From assembly GCF_904426505.1 (NCBI RefSeq), contig NZ_CAJGBN010000002.1, positions 95,732-159,731 on the forward strand: a stretch of DNA of 64,000 bases, given 5' to 3'. Position numbers and translations under genes: made by a program. The notes beneath the pieces are model-generated. The model saw only the letters and a program-made list of their open reading frames with translations, was not told the DNA's origin and did not search any database. The stretch comes from Rubrivivax sp. A210 (GTDB lineage Bacteria; Pseudomonadota; Gammaproteobacteria; Burkholderiales; Burkholderiaceae_C). Below, piece after piece: positions 30,480-38,802 of this stretch (the first letter of the stretch is position 1; every line of letters begins with the position of its first letter).

Positions 30480-33400
30480 AAGGCCGCCGGACACTTGAAC
30501 TGGCGAATCTCGCGCAGCTGGAAGGGATTGAACACGCTGGCCGAGATGACTTCAAGACGCGCCCGCTTGCCGTCGAGGTTCATGATGACACTGAACTTCT
30601 CGGGCACGCCGCCGGGCTCGATCTGGAAGCGCTCGAACAGCCTGAACAGTGCCCACGGCCCCTCGGTCATCACCAGCGGGCCCTTGTCGCCCAGCGCGGT
30701 GGAAAGACGGATCGTCGAGGCCACGCGCGTGCTCGGCCAGGCCACGCTGATCGAGGGCCCGCCGGTGTTGAGCTTCTGCAGTTGGCCGTCGACGTCCAGC
30801 GTCAGCTCCTTGAGCGTGGGCTCGAGCTCGGTCAGGCGCATCTCGATGCGGATGGCCGGGGTCTTGCCGCCGGCGCGGAAGAAGACCTCGCGGATGCGCT
30901 GGGCGCGCTGGAACTCGGCCAGCGCCGCCGACGACACCGGCTTGCTGCCGTCGGTGAGCGGTTTGAAGCTCCAGACCGCCGTCGAGGTGTCGACCAGGGG
31001 CGCCAGGCGACGCTGGTAGAACTCGTCGAGCAAGCCGCCGCCGCCGAAGACCTGACCGAAGTCATCGGGCAGGACGTCGGCACGCGAGCCGCTGGCAAAG
31101 GGATAGCGCCCGTTGATGGAACGGTTGCAGACCTCGGCGATGGGCTTGATCTCGGCGCTCAGGCTTTCGCGCTCGGCGCCGCGGCTCTGGCCGCTGGTGG
31201 CGTTGGCCAGTTGCTCGATGATGGCGCGCACCGCCGCCGGCTGCTGGGCGGCGGCGATCTTGACCTTGTCGGACCCGCCCGCGGGCGGCGGCGGCGAGTT
31301 GCTGTCCTTGGCCGCCTTGACGGCGGCGAGCTGGGCATGCAGTTCGCCGAACATCTTCTGCGTCTCGTTGATGGGCGGCGGCTCGCCGACGAAGAGGCGC
31401 AGGATGGGCGCGAAATGGTCGTCCACCATGCGTTCGAGCGGCCCGCCGGCGCCGCCGTCGACCGGCGCCGCACCGGCCATGCGCGCGACGTCGGCCTTGG
31501 CCTCCTCGGCCGCCTTCTGCAGCGCGTTCTTGGCCGATTCGGGCACCACCAGCCGCGTCTGCTCGGCCACGCCGCGCAGGAAGGACGAGAGCGGCGAATC
31601 GACGCCCGCGAGCAGGCGCGCCACGGCCAGCGTGCGCTCGGGGTCACCCAGCTTGACCAGGCGCACATCGGCCAGGTAGGCGTCGTAGGCCTTGATGTAG
31701 TCCTCGAAGTAGAGGCGCCTCACCTTGTCGGTGAGCGCGCTGCCCACGGTGGCGTCGCGCAGCCGCGCCGGATCGGGCTTGAAACCCAGCACCCAGGCTT
31801 CCTCGGCCGCCAGCAGCGGCGTGGTCTTCTGCACCGCCGGCAGCACGTTGCGGCGGTAGTTATCGCGCGTGAAGAGACCCGAGACACCCTTGCTGAGCGG
31901 CTCGCCGCTGGCGCGCTCGAGCGCCTGAGGTGCGTTGGGGCCGGCGGCGCCGGCGGCCGTGAAATCGGGCACGCTGCCGGGGCGGTACTGGCGCTTGATG
32001 CGGCTGTAGACGCGGTATTCGAGCGGAAAGGCCGCCAGCAACTCGCGGGCGCTGGCCACCAGGGCCTCGTCGCGCGCCAGCACGGCGCGCGGCGGGCCCA
32101 GGGCCAGCAGGGCGTCGAGGTGGCCATCGAGCTGGCTGCGCTGCTCGGGCGCCATGCGCGCCAGGTTGGCGTCCCAGTCGGCACCGACCCAGGCGCGCAG
32201 CTGGGCGGCGTCGAAGTGCTCGGGCTGGTGCAGCATCAGGTAGGACTTGAGCGCCTCGTAAGCGTTCTCGAGGTTGTCCTTGTTGGCCGCGCGCAGACGT
32301 TCTTCGAGGCGGCGCGCGATGCGCGGTGCCAGCGACTTCTCGAGCTGGCGCCGGTAGGCCAGCTGGGCGGCAGCGTCGAGCTTGTCGCCCTGGTAGAGGC
32401 CGAGGCCATTGAGCAGCGGCGGCGAATCGATGGCAAAGCCCTCGACCAGCGCTGCATCGTGCAACTGGGCCAGCGGCTGGGGCAGTGGCGTCACATCGGC
32501 TGTGCTGGGCGGCGGCAGGCTGTCGACAGCCTGCTTCAGCGCCGGCAGGCGCGCCGCCACCTGGGCCGCGTGATCGAGGTTGCGCGCACGGCTGATCGCC
32601 CACCCCAGCGCCACCGCGAGCGCGAACACGCCCATCGTCGCCATCGCGCCCACGCGCAGCAACCGGCGCCGGCTCTCGGCCACCGGGTTGCGGGCACCCA
32701 GTCCGCGTTCGGCGAAGACCACCTCCTTGAGCAGCCGGTGCAGGAAGAAACTCTTGCCGCGCCCGGGCGCGATGGCGGCTGGCCGCGCGTCGATGCCGAA
32801 GGAGCGGCCCAGCGAGCCCATCACGCGGTCAATCGGCGAGCCCTCCTGCGTGCCGCTGGTGAAATAGACGCCGCGCACGCGCGGCGCCGCCTCGAGCTTG
32901 CCGCCGCCCGAGCAGACCTGGCGCAGGAAATCACCCAGCACCGCCTGCAGCGCCGCGAACTCCTGCGGGAAGGCGAAGATGGCGCTGCGCTTGAGCACAT
33001 CGCGCTCGGCCTCTAGGCGGTCAACCAGCTGCGCCAGCAGGCGCTGCTGCAGTTGCTCGTACAGCGGCGCGAAATCGGCCAGCGGGTCGTGGCCGGCCGG
33101 CAGATCGGCCGGGAAGGTGAAGCCCCAGACCTGGTCGCGCTCTTCCTTGGCCAGGGCCTCGAAGCTCTCGTTGAAGCCGCCTATCAGGTCGGCCTTGGTG
33201 ACGAGCACATAGACCGGTGCGCGCACGCCCAGCTTGGCCTGCAGCTCGTTCAGGCGGGCGCGCAGCTTGGCGGCGTGCTCGGCACGCTCGGGCGCGCCCT
33301 GCTGCAGCAGATCCTGGATGTTGACGGTGAGCAGCACGCCGTTGATGGGCTGGCGCGGCCGCGTCTTCTTGAGCAGGGCGAGGAAGTTGTCCCAGGCGCT

Positions 33401-33988
33401 GGCGTCGACGTCGCGGTCGGATTCCTGCGTCGCGTAGCGGCCCGCGGTGTCGATCAGCACCGCGTCCGACGTGAACCACCATTCGCAATTGCGCGTGCCG
33501 CCCACGCCCTGCACCGAGGCCTTGGCGCCGCCGCCCTCGGTGAGCAGGAACTGCAGGCCGGCATTCATCAGCGCCGTCGTCTTGCCCGAGCCGGGCGCGC
33601 CGACGAAGACATACCAGGGCAGCTCGTAGATCTGCTGGCCGCCGCCCAGGAGCGAGCGCCCCTGGCTGGCCTTGAGCCGTGCCACCGCCTCGTTGAAGCG
33701 CTGCGCCAGCACCTGGGCTTCCTTGTCGCTGGCGCTGGGCCCGGCCGACAAGCCCTGCAGCAGGGCCGCATTGGTGCGCTTCTTCTTCCAGGCCACATAG
33801 GCCAGGCGGGCGATCCAGGCCAGCCAGATCAGCACCAGCAGGGCCACGCGCAGCCACACCGGGCCCAGGGGCGCGACGCCGGCGATGGCGACCAGCGGCC
33901 CCACCCACCAGAGCAGCGCGGACAGCACAAGCAGGCCCAGCGTGACCATCACGGCCGGGCTCAGCAGCCATTGGAGGAAGCGCTTCAT
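30476..33988 (-). CDS. tssM: T6SS membrane-complex protein TssM (IcmF)
   Basis: TssM spans the inner membrane and links it to the outer membrane in the T6SS membrane complex. The 1170-residue protein has two N-terminal helices (about 11-36 and 45-66), a cytoplasmic NTPase-like domain with Walker A GAPGSGKT (130-137) and LIDTAGRY (178-185), another membrane segment near 445-465 (MATMGVFALAVALGWAI), then a long periplasmic part ending in the IcmF C-terminal domain. The Walker A motif is intact, which is not so in all TssM. It sits between tssL (9-base gap) and tagF (overlap). Confidence 0.97.
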   Translation of the reverse strand: MKRFLQWLLSPAVMVTLGLLVLSALLWWVGPLVAIAGVAPLGPVWLRVALLVLIWLAWIARLAYVAWKKKRTNAALLQGLSAGPSASDKEAQVLAQRFNEAVARLKASQGRSLLGGGQQIYELPWYVFVGAPGSGKTTALMNAGLQFLLTEGGGAKASVQGVGGTRNCEWWFTSDAVLIDTAGRYATQESDRDVDASAWDNFLALLKKTRPRQPINGVLLTVNIQDLLQQGAPERAEHAAKLRARLNELQAKLGVRAPVYVLVTKADLIGGFNESFEALAKEERDQVWGFTFPADLPAGHDPLADFAPLYEQLQQRLLAQLVDRLEAERDVLKRSAIFAFPQEFAALQAVLGDFLRQVCSGGGKLEAAPRVRGVYFTSGTQEGSPIDRVMGSLGRSFGIDARPAAIAPGRGKSFFLHRLLKEVVFAERGLGARNPVAESRRRLLRVGAMATMGVFALAVALGWAISRARNLDHAAQVAARLPALKQAVDSLPPPSTADVTPLPQPLAQLHDAALVEGFAIDSPPLLNGLGLYQGDKLDAAAQLAYRRQLEKSLAPRIARRLEERLRAANKDNLENAYEALKSYLMLHQPEHFDAAQLRAWVGADWDANLARMAPEQRSQLDGHLDALLALGPPRAVLARDEALVASARELLAAFPLEYRVYSRIKRQYRPGSVPDFTAAGAAGPNAPQALERASGEPLSKGVSGLFTRDNYRRNVLPAVQKTTPLLAAEEAWVLGFKPDPARLRDATVGSALTDKVRRLYFEDYIKAYDAYLADVRLVKLGDPERTLAVARLLAGVDSPLSSFLRGVAEQTRLVVPESAKNALQKAAEEAKADVARMAGAAPVDGGAGGPLERMVDDHFAPILRLFVGEPPPINETQKMFGELHAQLAAVKAAKDSNSPPPPAGGSDKVKIAAAQQPAAVRAIIEQLANATSGQSRGAERESLSAEIKPIAEVCNRSINGRYPFASGSRADVLPDDFGQVFGGGGLLDEFYQRRLAPLVDTSTAVWSFKPLTDGSKPVSSAALAEFQRAQRIREVFFRAGGKTPAIRIEMRLTELEPTLKELTLDVDGQLQKLNTGGPSISVAWPSTRVASTIRLSTALGDKGPLVMTEGPWALFRLFERFQIEPGGVPEKFSVIMNLDGKRARLEVISASVFNPFQLREIRQFKCPAAL

Positions 33989-33997
33989 GTGTGGACT

Positions 33998-35326
33998 TCA
34001 GTTCGGCGCGGCGGCCAGCAGGGTGATCTCGACGCGGCGGTTGCGGGCGCGTCCTTCGGCCGAGCCGTTGTCGGCCAGCGGCTCGGTGTCGGCGTGGCCC
34101 TCGGCGGTCAGGCGCTCGGGCTTGACGCTGCCGCCCAGCAAGGCCTTGACGCTGGCAGCGCGGTCGCGCGAGAGATGCCAATTGGACGGGTAGCGCAGCG
34201 AGCGTATCGGCTGGTTGTCGGTGTGGCCGGCGATCAGCACCGGCCCCTGCACCTGGCCCAGCGCGGCGCCGATGCGCAGCAGCAGAGGCCGCACGCGTGC
34301 GCTCACGTCGGAGCTGCCGGCATCGAAGACACCGTCGCCGCGCAACGTGACGATGGAGCGGTCAGCCAGATCGCGCACTTCCACCGCACCGGCGTCGATA
34401 TCGGCCTTGAGCAGGCCGGCCAAGCGCGGTGGTGGTGGCGCAGCAGGCGCCACCGGCGGCGGCGGGGCGGCGGCCACCGGCGCAGCGCGCGCATCCAGCG
34501 CCTGCAGCGCGGTGAAGGTGGCGTCGGTCTGGGCGTTGAGCGTCAGGCGCAACAGCAGGAAGAGCGCGAGCAGCAGGCCCGCCAGCGCGGCGCCGACCAC
34601 CCATACCGGGACGCCGTCGGACAGGCGCACGGGCGCCGCGGCCACGCCCTGCCACTGCGGCGAGAGCTCGCGGTCGGCGGCGCCGGCCAGCTCGCGCAGC
34701 TTGGCCGCCAGGCGCTCGCGCAGCGCATCGAGCTGGGCGCGGCCGTTGTCGGCGACGCGGTAGCGGCCCTCGAAGCCCAGCGTGAGCACCACGTAGATCA
34801 GCTCGAGCAGGTTGCGCTGCTGCTGCGGTTGCTCGGCCAGGCGCTGCAGCAGCTGGAAGACCTTCTCGCCGCCCCAGGCCTCGTTGTGGAAGTGAACCAG
34901 CAGGCTCTGCGACGACCAGGCGCCCGAGCCGCCCCAGGGCGTGCTCGACGCCGATTCGTCGATCAGCGTACACAGCACATAGCGCGCCGCCACCACCTGG
35001 TCATTGGGCAGGCCGCGTCCGCGCGCCACCGCCTCGAAACGCTTGATCGACTCGACAAGATTGGCGCGCAGGCCAGCCGGGTCGGAATGGCGCACGGTAG
35101 CGCGGATGCGCGGCGCGGCGCTCAGCAGCGGTGCGGCGGCCTGCACCAGGGGGTTGAGGCTGGCGTGGGCCGGCAGGTCGGGCAGCGGCACTTCGGGGGC
35201 GCGCGGCGTACTCGCGGGCACGGCGGCCGGGGCCGCGCGGGCGCCGCGCCCGGCGCTGGGCTTGATGACGGTGCGGTCGGCCTCGAAGGAGGCAAACGGG
35301 TCGTGCGGAGGGTCTTGGTCGCTCAT
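33998..35326 (-). CDS. tssL: T6SS protein TssL with C-terminal OmpA-like domain
   Basis: TssL is the DotU-type inner-membrane partner of TssM. The 442-residue product has a disordered N-terminal tail with DRTVI at Thr19, a DotU cytoplasmic domain (about 57-225; VVAARYVLCTLIDE, then ELIYVVLTLGFEGRY), one helix at about 240-262 and a periplasmic OmpA-like peptidoglycan-binding domain (about 320-440; GHTDNQPIRS, SNWHLSRDRA, NRRVEITL). This is the extended TssL type, which anchors the complex to peptidoglycan by itself. Thr19 is in a position similar to the PpkA-phosphorylated threonine described in Agrobacterium TssL. AGGAG precedes the ATG. Confidence 0.96.
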   Translation of the reverse strand: MSDQDPPHDPFASFEADRTVIKPSAGRGARAAPAAVPASTPRAPEVPLPDLPAHASLNPLVQAAAPLLSAAPRIRATVRHSDPAGLRANLVESIKRFEAVARGRGLPNDQVVAARYVLCTLIDESASSTPWGGSGAWSSQSLLVHFHNEAWGGEKVFQLLQRLAEQPQQQRNLLELIYVVLTLGFEGRYRVADNGRAQLDALRERLAAKLRELAGAADRELSPQWQGVAAAPVRLSDGVPVWVVGAALAGLLLALFLLLRLTLNAQTDATFTALQALDARAAPVAAAPPPPVAPAAPPPPRLAGLLKADIDAGAVEVRDLADRSIVTLRGDGVFDAGSSDVSARVRPLLLRIGAALGQVQGPVLIAGHTDNQPIRSLRYPSNWHLSRDRAASVKALLGGSVKPERLTAEGHADTEPLADNGSAEGRARNRRVEITLLAAAPN

Positions 35327-35345
35327 CGGCTAACAGCTCCTGCGC

Positions 35346-36683
35346 TCAGCCGCGCACGGCCCAGAACTCGATCGCCAGCCCGGGGAAATCGCCGGCGACA
35401 TGCATCGCCAGGCCCCCCGATGACTCGAGCTGCTTCCACAACTCGTTGCCGCGCGTCTCAAGCTCGAAATAGGTGAATCCGGCATGGTAAGGAATCTGCC
35501 GCGGCGCCACCGGCAACGGCCGCAGCACCACGCCCTGCAACTGGAAGTTGACGAGGTCGCGAATGCGCTCGGCGGGCCCGATCTTGACCTGGGTGGGGAA
35601 GCGCATGCGCAGCGCTTCGCCCGGCATCTGGGCATTGACGGCGAGCACGAAGACCGCCGTGCGCAGCAACTCGACGTCGGCGATGATGGCCACGCGGATG
35701 CCGTGCTTGCGCTCCTGCAGGTCGATCGGGATCGCGGTCTGCTCCAGCACCATCGACAGCGACTGCCGCAGATCGCCCAGCACGGCGCGGAAGCAGCCGG
35801 CCAGATCGTCGTGGCGGTACTCCGGATAAGGCACCGGGCGCTTTTGCTCGCGGAAGGTCGACAGCTCGCCGGCCAGGCCCAGACAGAGATCGTAGAAGCG
35901 CTCGGGATGCAGCAGCGGCAGGCGCTGCAGGTGGGCAAACTGCGGCTGGTGGCGGTTGACCACCTGCAGCAGCAGGAAATCGACGATCTCGCCGGTGCCG
36001 GCGCGGCCGGGCTGCAGCATGCGCGCGGCCAGAGCCTCGCCGCGCTGGTGCAGCATGCCGTGTACCTCGCGCAGGTAGCCGTCGAGCACCTGGTGGGCCG
36101 GCGCGTGCAGCATCGGCGGCACGTACTGGGTGTCGAGCACGACGCGGCCATCGGCGCGGCGCTCGACCACGCGCACCAGGCCGAGCGCGACATAGCCCTC
36201 GTTGATGTCGCGCTCGAGCATCAGGCGCAAGTTGAGGCGCCCGATCTGCACCGGTGCCTCGCGCAAGCTCGAAGCGTGGATGTCAGCGACATCGACGTCG
36301 GCGACGCGCCAGCGCGGCGGCATCGAGCCCTCGGCCGATTCGACATCGCTCTCGGTGACGCCCGGGCGCGACTGCGGCACGGCCAGCACCACGAGTTGGT
36401 CGCGCACATCGGCGGGCACGTCGAAGGCCGGCGGCGCAGCGTCGTCGCTGGGGATGGCAAAGGCGAGGCCGTCGGGCAACACGCCGCGTGCCGAGCTGAG
36501 CATGATGCGGCCCTGCAGCAGCGCCGCATCGTCGATCTGCAGGGCCAGGAAACCCCAGGGCCAGGCGCAGGCAGAGCCGATGCGACCCTCGACCTGGCGC
36601 CCGATGAAACGGTCTTGCTGCTGGAAGTGCTGGGGCTGGAGGAACAGGCCCTCGGACCACATCACCTTGTTGTGCCAAGTCAT
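35346..36683 (-). CDS. tssK: T6SS baseplate protein TssK
   Basis: TssK is the trimeric baseplate subunit that docks the tail to the TssLM membrane complex. I start at ATG 36683 (MTWHNKVMWSEGLFLQPQHFQQQDR, the family hallmark), giving 445 residues. Other conserved parts are YVPPMLH, FLLLQVVNRHQPQFAHL and HPERFYDLCLGLAGEL. It opens the second minus-strand T6SS block; tssL starts 19 bases downstream. The intergenic region to the OmpA-like gene on the other strand is 284 bases. Confidence 0.97.
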   Translation of the reverse strand: MTWHNKVMWSEGLFLQPQHFQQQDRFIGRQVEGRIGSACAWPWGFLALQIDDAALLQGRIMLSSARGVLPDGLAFAIPSDDAAPPAFDVPADVRDQLVVLAVPQSRPGVTESDVESAEGSMPPRWRVADVDVADIHASSLREAPVQIGRLNLRLMLERDINEGYVALGLVRVVERRADGRVVLDTQYVPPMLHAPAHQVLDGYLREVHGMLHQRGEALAARMLQPGRAGTGEIVDFLLLQVVNRHQPQFAHLQRLPLLHPERFYDLCLGLAGELSTFREQKRPVPYPEYRHDDLAGCFRAVLGDLRQSLSMVLEQTAIPIDLQERKHGIRVAIIADVELLRTAVFVLAVNAQMPGEALRMRFPTQVKIGPAERIRDLVNFQLQGVVLRPLPVAPRQIPYHAGFTYFELETRGNELWKQLESSGGLAMHVAGDFPGLAIEFWAVRG

Positions 36684-36967
36684 CGCGTCAGGCCGCTTTC
36701 CGCTGTCTTGATCGAGTGCCGGGCACCGCGACGGCAGCCACCCACCGCTCAACGATACACGGCCGGCCGGAGGCCGTCACTCGGGGCCGGCGCGCAGGGG
36801 CGGCAACCTTCCTTCAGGGGATGGAAGCGAGATGCTTCGAGGTGTATGATTTTTGGCATCCGTCGGTCAAGGTGGGCCATTGGCATTTTCCATCTTGACC
36901 GCAGAGACCCGAAGGGCTCTGCAGTTGCGCTTCGGGCGGTTCCATCGATTTTCACAGGGGTAGATCC
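36684..36967. promoter_or_regulatory. Divergent tssK / ompA-like region with a structured leader
   Basis: No convincing coding frame lies here. On the plus strand a -10-like TATGAT (36845-36850) is preceded by inverted repeats (CTTCC..GGAAG and GAAGC-GAGAT-GCTTC at about 36824-36838). A leader of about 110 bases follows with two hairpins. The first pairs GGTCAAGGTGG (36865-36875) with CCATCTTGACC (36890-36900), allowing one G-U pair. The second pairs GCAGAG and CCC with GGG and CTCTGC (36901-36922). A GGGGTAG ribosome binding site precedes the ompA-like ATG. No clear promoter for tssK was found. Confidence 0.5.
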
Positions 36968-37516
36968 ATGAAGCTACACAGTGTTCTTGCCCGTTGCGCG
37001 CTGAGCCTGGCGGCGGTGGCCGCCGGCCCGGTCTACGCCCAGGATGCCGCCATCGACATGGGCCAGACTGTTCCAGACGCCAAGGCCGTGGCCGAGGGCC
37101 TGTTCCCCGAAGAGGCCTGCGAACAGCTCAAGGCTGCCGGCTTCAAGTGCATGGGCTTCAAGCCCGCCGTGCGTTACTCGCTGCCGGCGTCGTCGTTCAA
37201 GCTCGGCTCGGCCGAACTGCCCGATGCCCTGCGCCGCCAGCTTGAAGTCTTTGCCGAGGTGCTCAAGACCAAGCGCGGCACGGGCAAGGTGGTGCGCGTC
37301 GAAGGCCACGCCGACGCCTCGGGCGCGGCAGCCGCCAACCTCACGCTGTCTCAGCGCCGCGCCGAGGCCGTGAAGGAATTCCTGGTCGAACTGGGTGCCG
37401 ACCCGACCATGATCGAGCCGGTAGGCGTGGGCGCCAATGCGCCGAAGAACACCAAGGACCCCTTCGCTGCCGAAAATCGCCGCGTCGAGATCGGCCGCGC
37501 GGTGCCGCCGTCCTGA
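36968..37516 (+). CDS. OmpA-family periplasmic or outer-membrane protein
   Basis: The 182-residue protein has a signal peptide (about 1-24, ending VYAQ) without a lipobox cysteine, a short N-terminal region with two cysteines (Cys51 and Cys62 region), and an OmpA-like domain (about 70-178): RVEGHADASGAAAANLTLSQRRAEAV and NRRVEIG, so peptidoglycan binding is likely. It lacks a beta-barrel. It sits alone on the plus strand between the two minus-strand T6SS blocks and may serve the secretion apparatus as an extra cell-wall anchor, which is inference from position. A structured leader lies upstream and a terminator follows. Confidence 0.88.
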   Translation: MKLHSVLARCALSLAAVAAGPVYAQDAAIDMGQTVPDAKAVAEGLFPEEACEQLKAAGFKCMGFKPAVRYSLPASSFKLGSAELPDALRRQLEVFAEVLKTKRGTGKVVRVEGHADASGAAAANLTLSQRRAEAVKEFLVELGADPTMIEPVGVGANAPKNTKDPFAAENRRVEIGRAVPPS

Positions 37517-37538
37517 GCTGCAGCGCCGCACCATGAGC

Positions 37539-37563
37539 AAGGCCCGCTTCGGCGGGCCTTTTT
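37539..37563 (+). terminator. Terminator after the ompA-like gene
   Basis: AAGGCCCGC and GCGGGCCTT form a perfect 9-bp stem around TTCG, followed by TTTTT. It lies between convergent genes; on the other strand the loop side also begins with A-rich bases, but the T run favours the plus strand. Confidence 0.9.
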
Positions 37564-37609
37564 GTTAGTCGGGGACCGCCTCGGCGAGCCTTGTATAGGG
37601 CCGTCCGCC

Positions 37610-37996
37610 TCAGGGCAGATCGTGCGTCATCTGCCCCGCCATGTTGATGGCGATGACGCCGCCCCAGTTGCACATCAGCTTGGAGCTGTCGTTGAGCGCC
37701 GGCGAGCCGCACAGCAGCACCGTCGGCGCGCCCGGCACCCAGGGCGCCATCGTCATCGGGATGCAGGGCATGGGGGTCAGCACGCCCATCGCGGCAGCCG
37801 TGGCCGAGGCCACCATCGGATTGGCCAGGCTCTGGCAAGCGCCGAAGGGCATGATGTTCATCAACGGCTTGTGATCGAGGATGTTGGCGGCAACCATGCT
37901 GCTGCTCATCACGGTCTTGGGCGTGGGGATCAGCGAACTCGGCGCCATGCCGAAGCTGCACTTCATCAGCGCACCCATGCAGGTCTGCTTGGCCAT
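37610..37996 (-). CDS. PAAR-like protein (DUF4280 type), probable T6SS spike tip
   Basis: The 128-residue protein begins QTCMGALMKCSFGMAPSSL, the start of the PAAR-like DUF4280 family, and continues with NIMPFGACQSLANP, a CIPMTMAPW segment and a final CNWGGVIAINMAGQ. Spaced cysteines and Gly/Pro turns suit a small metal-holding cone that caps a VgrG trimer. No toxin domain is fused to it. AAGGAG precedes the ATG. It is the last gene of the first T6SS block, after pppA. Confidence 0.87.
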   Translation of the reverse strand: MAKQTCMGALMKCSFGMAPSSLIPTPKTVMSSSMVAANILDHKPLMNIMPFGACQSLANPMVASATAAAMGVLTPMPCIPMTMAPWVPGAPTVLLCGSPALNDSSKLMCNWGGVIAINMAGQMTHDLP

Positions 37997-38021
37997 CGCG
38001 GCTCTCCTTGAAGTCTGAGGC

Positions 38022-38783
38022 TCAGAACTCGGGCGCGACGCCCGTCCATACCGTCAGTGCCGTGAAGTTGTCGTGGCTGGTCTTGTGACGGGCGGCCTTG
38101 CGCACCTCCACCGAGAGCTGGCCTATCCAGGCGGCCGGGTTGGCGGCGCCGGCCAGCGTCTGCTCGAAGACCTCGTCGGACAGGTATTCCCAGACGCCGT
38201 CGGTACACAGCAGGAAGACGTCACCGGCCTGAACCGCGCCGTCACCCTCGCCGGCCGAAACCTCGAGCACGTCGCTGGCAATGCCCAGGGCTGATCGCAG
38301 CTCGCTGCGCTTGGGGTGGACGCGCAGTTGCTCGGGTGCCAGCAGGCCGTTGTCAACCAGCGACTGCACCAGGCTGTGGTCGCGCGTGCGGTCGCGCACG
38401 CGGCCCTGGCGGAACCAGTACATGCGCGAATCGCCGGCATGGGCCCAATGCACCTTGTGGCCGATGAAGTCGATCACCAGGCAGACCACGGTGCTGTGCA
38501 TGTCCTGCTTGGCGGTGCCGGGCACGCGCTGCCCGATCAGCACGTCGTTGGTCACGCGCAGCAGCTGGTCGAGATCGCTGGCGCGCTCCGACGGCTGCTG
38601 CGAGAAGCGGCCGATCAACTCCTGCACCGCAATGCGCGAGGCGATGTCGCCGCCGCCGTGGCCGCCGGCGCCGTCGGCCAGCACGCAGCAGAGGTGGCGC
38701 TTGGAGTGCCAGTGGCCGCAGGCGTCCTCGTTGTACTTGCGGCCGCCGCGGTCGGTCATGAGGGCAACTTCGAGTGCAAGCAT
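38022..38783 (-). CDS. pppA: T6SS PP2C-type phosphatase (PppA-like)
   Basis: The 253-residue protein is a soluble PP2C phosphatase that would reverse PpkA phosphorylation and reset the secretion system. Metal-binding motifs are intact: RGGRKYNEDACG with Asp20, LADGAGGHGGG with Asp37, HAGDSRMYWFR, and the C-terminal LLCTDGVWEYL and SHDNFTAL aspartates. A strong AAGGAGG precedes ATG 38783. It is between tagH (19-base gap) and the PAAR-like gene. Confidence 0.93.
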   Translation of the reverse strand: MLALEVALMTDRGGRKYNEDACGHWHSKRHLCCVLADGAGGHGGGDIASRIAVQELIGRFSQQPSERASDLDQLLRVTNDVLIGQRVPGTAKQDMHSTVVCLVIDFIGHKVHWAHAGDSRMYWFRQGRVRDRTRDHSLVQSLVDNGLLAPEQLRVHPKRSELRSALGIASDVLEVSAGEGDGAVQAGDVFLLCTDGVWEYLSDEVFEQTLAGAANPAAWIGQLSVEVRKAARHKTSHDNFTALTVWTGVAPEF

Positions 38784-38802
38784 GGCCCCCTCCTTGATTG
38801 GG

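Noticed and set aside
36684..36967. A short gene between tssK and the OmpA-like gene
   Set aside because: The open frames here are Arg/Pro-rich translations of non-coding DNA without ribosome binding sites; hairpins explain the sequence better.
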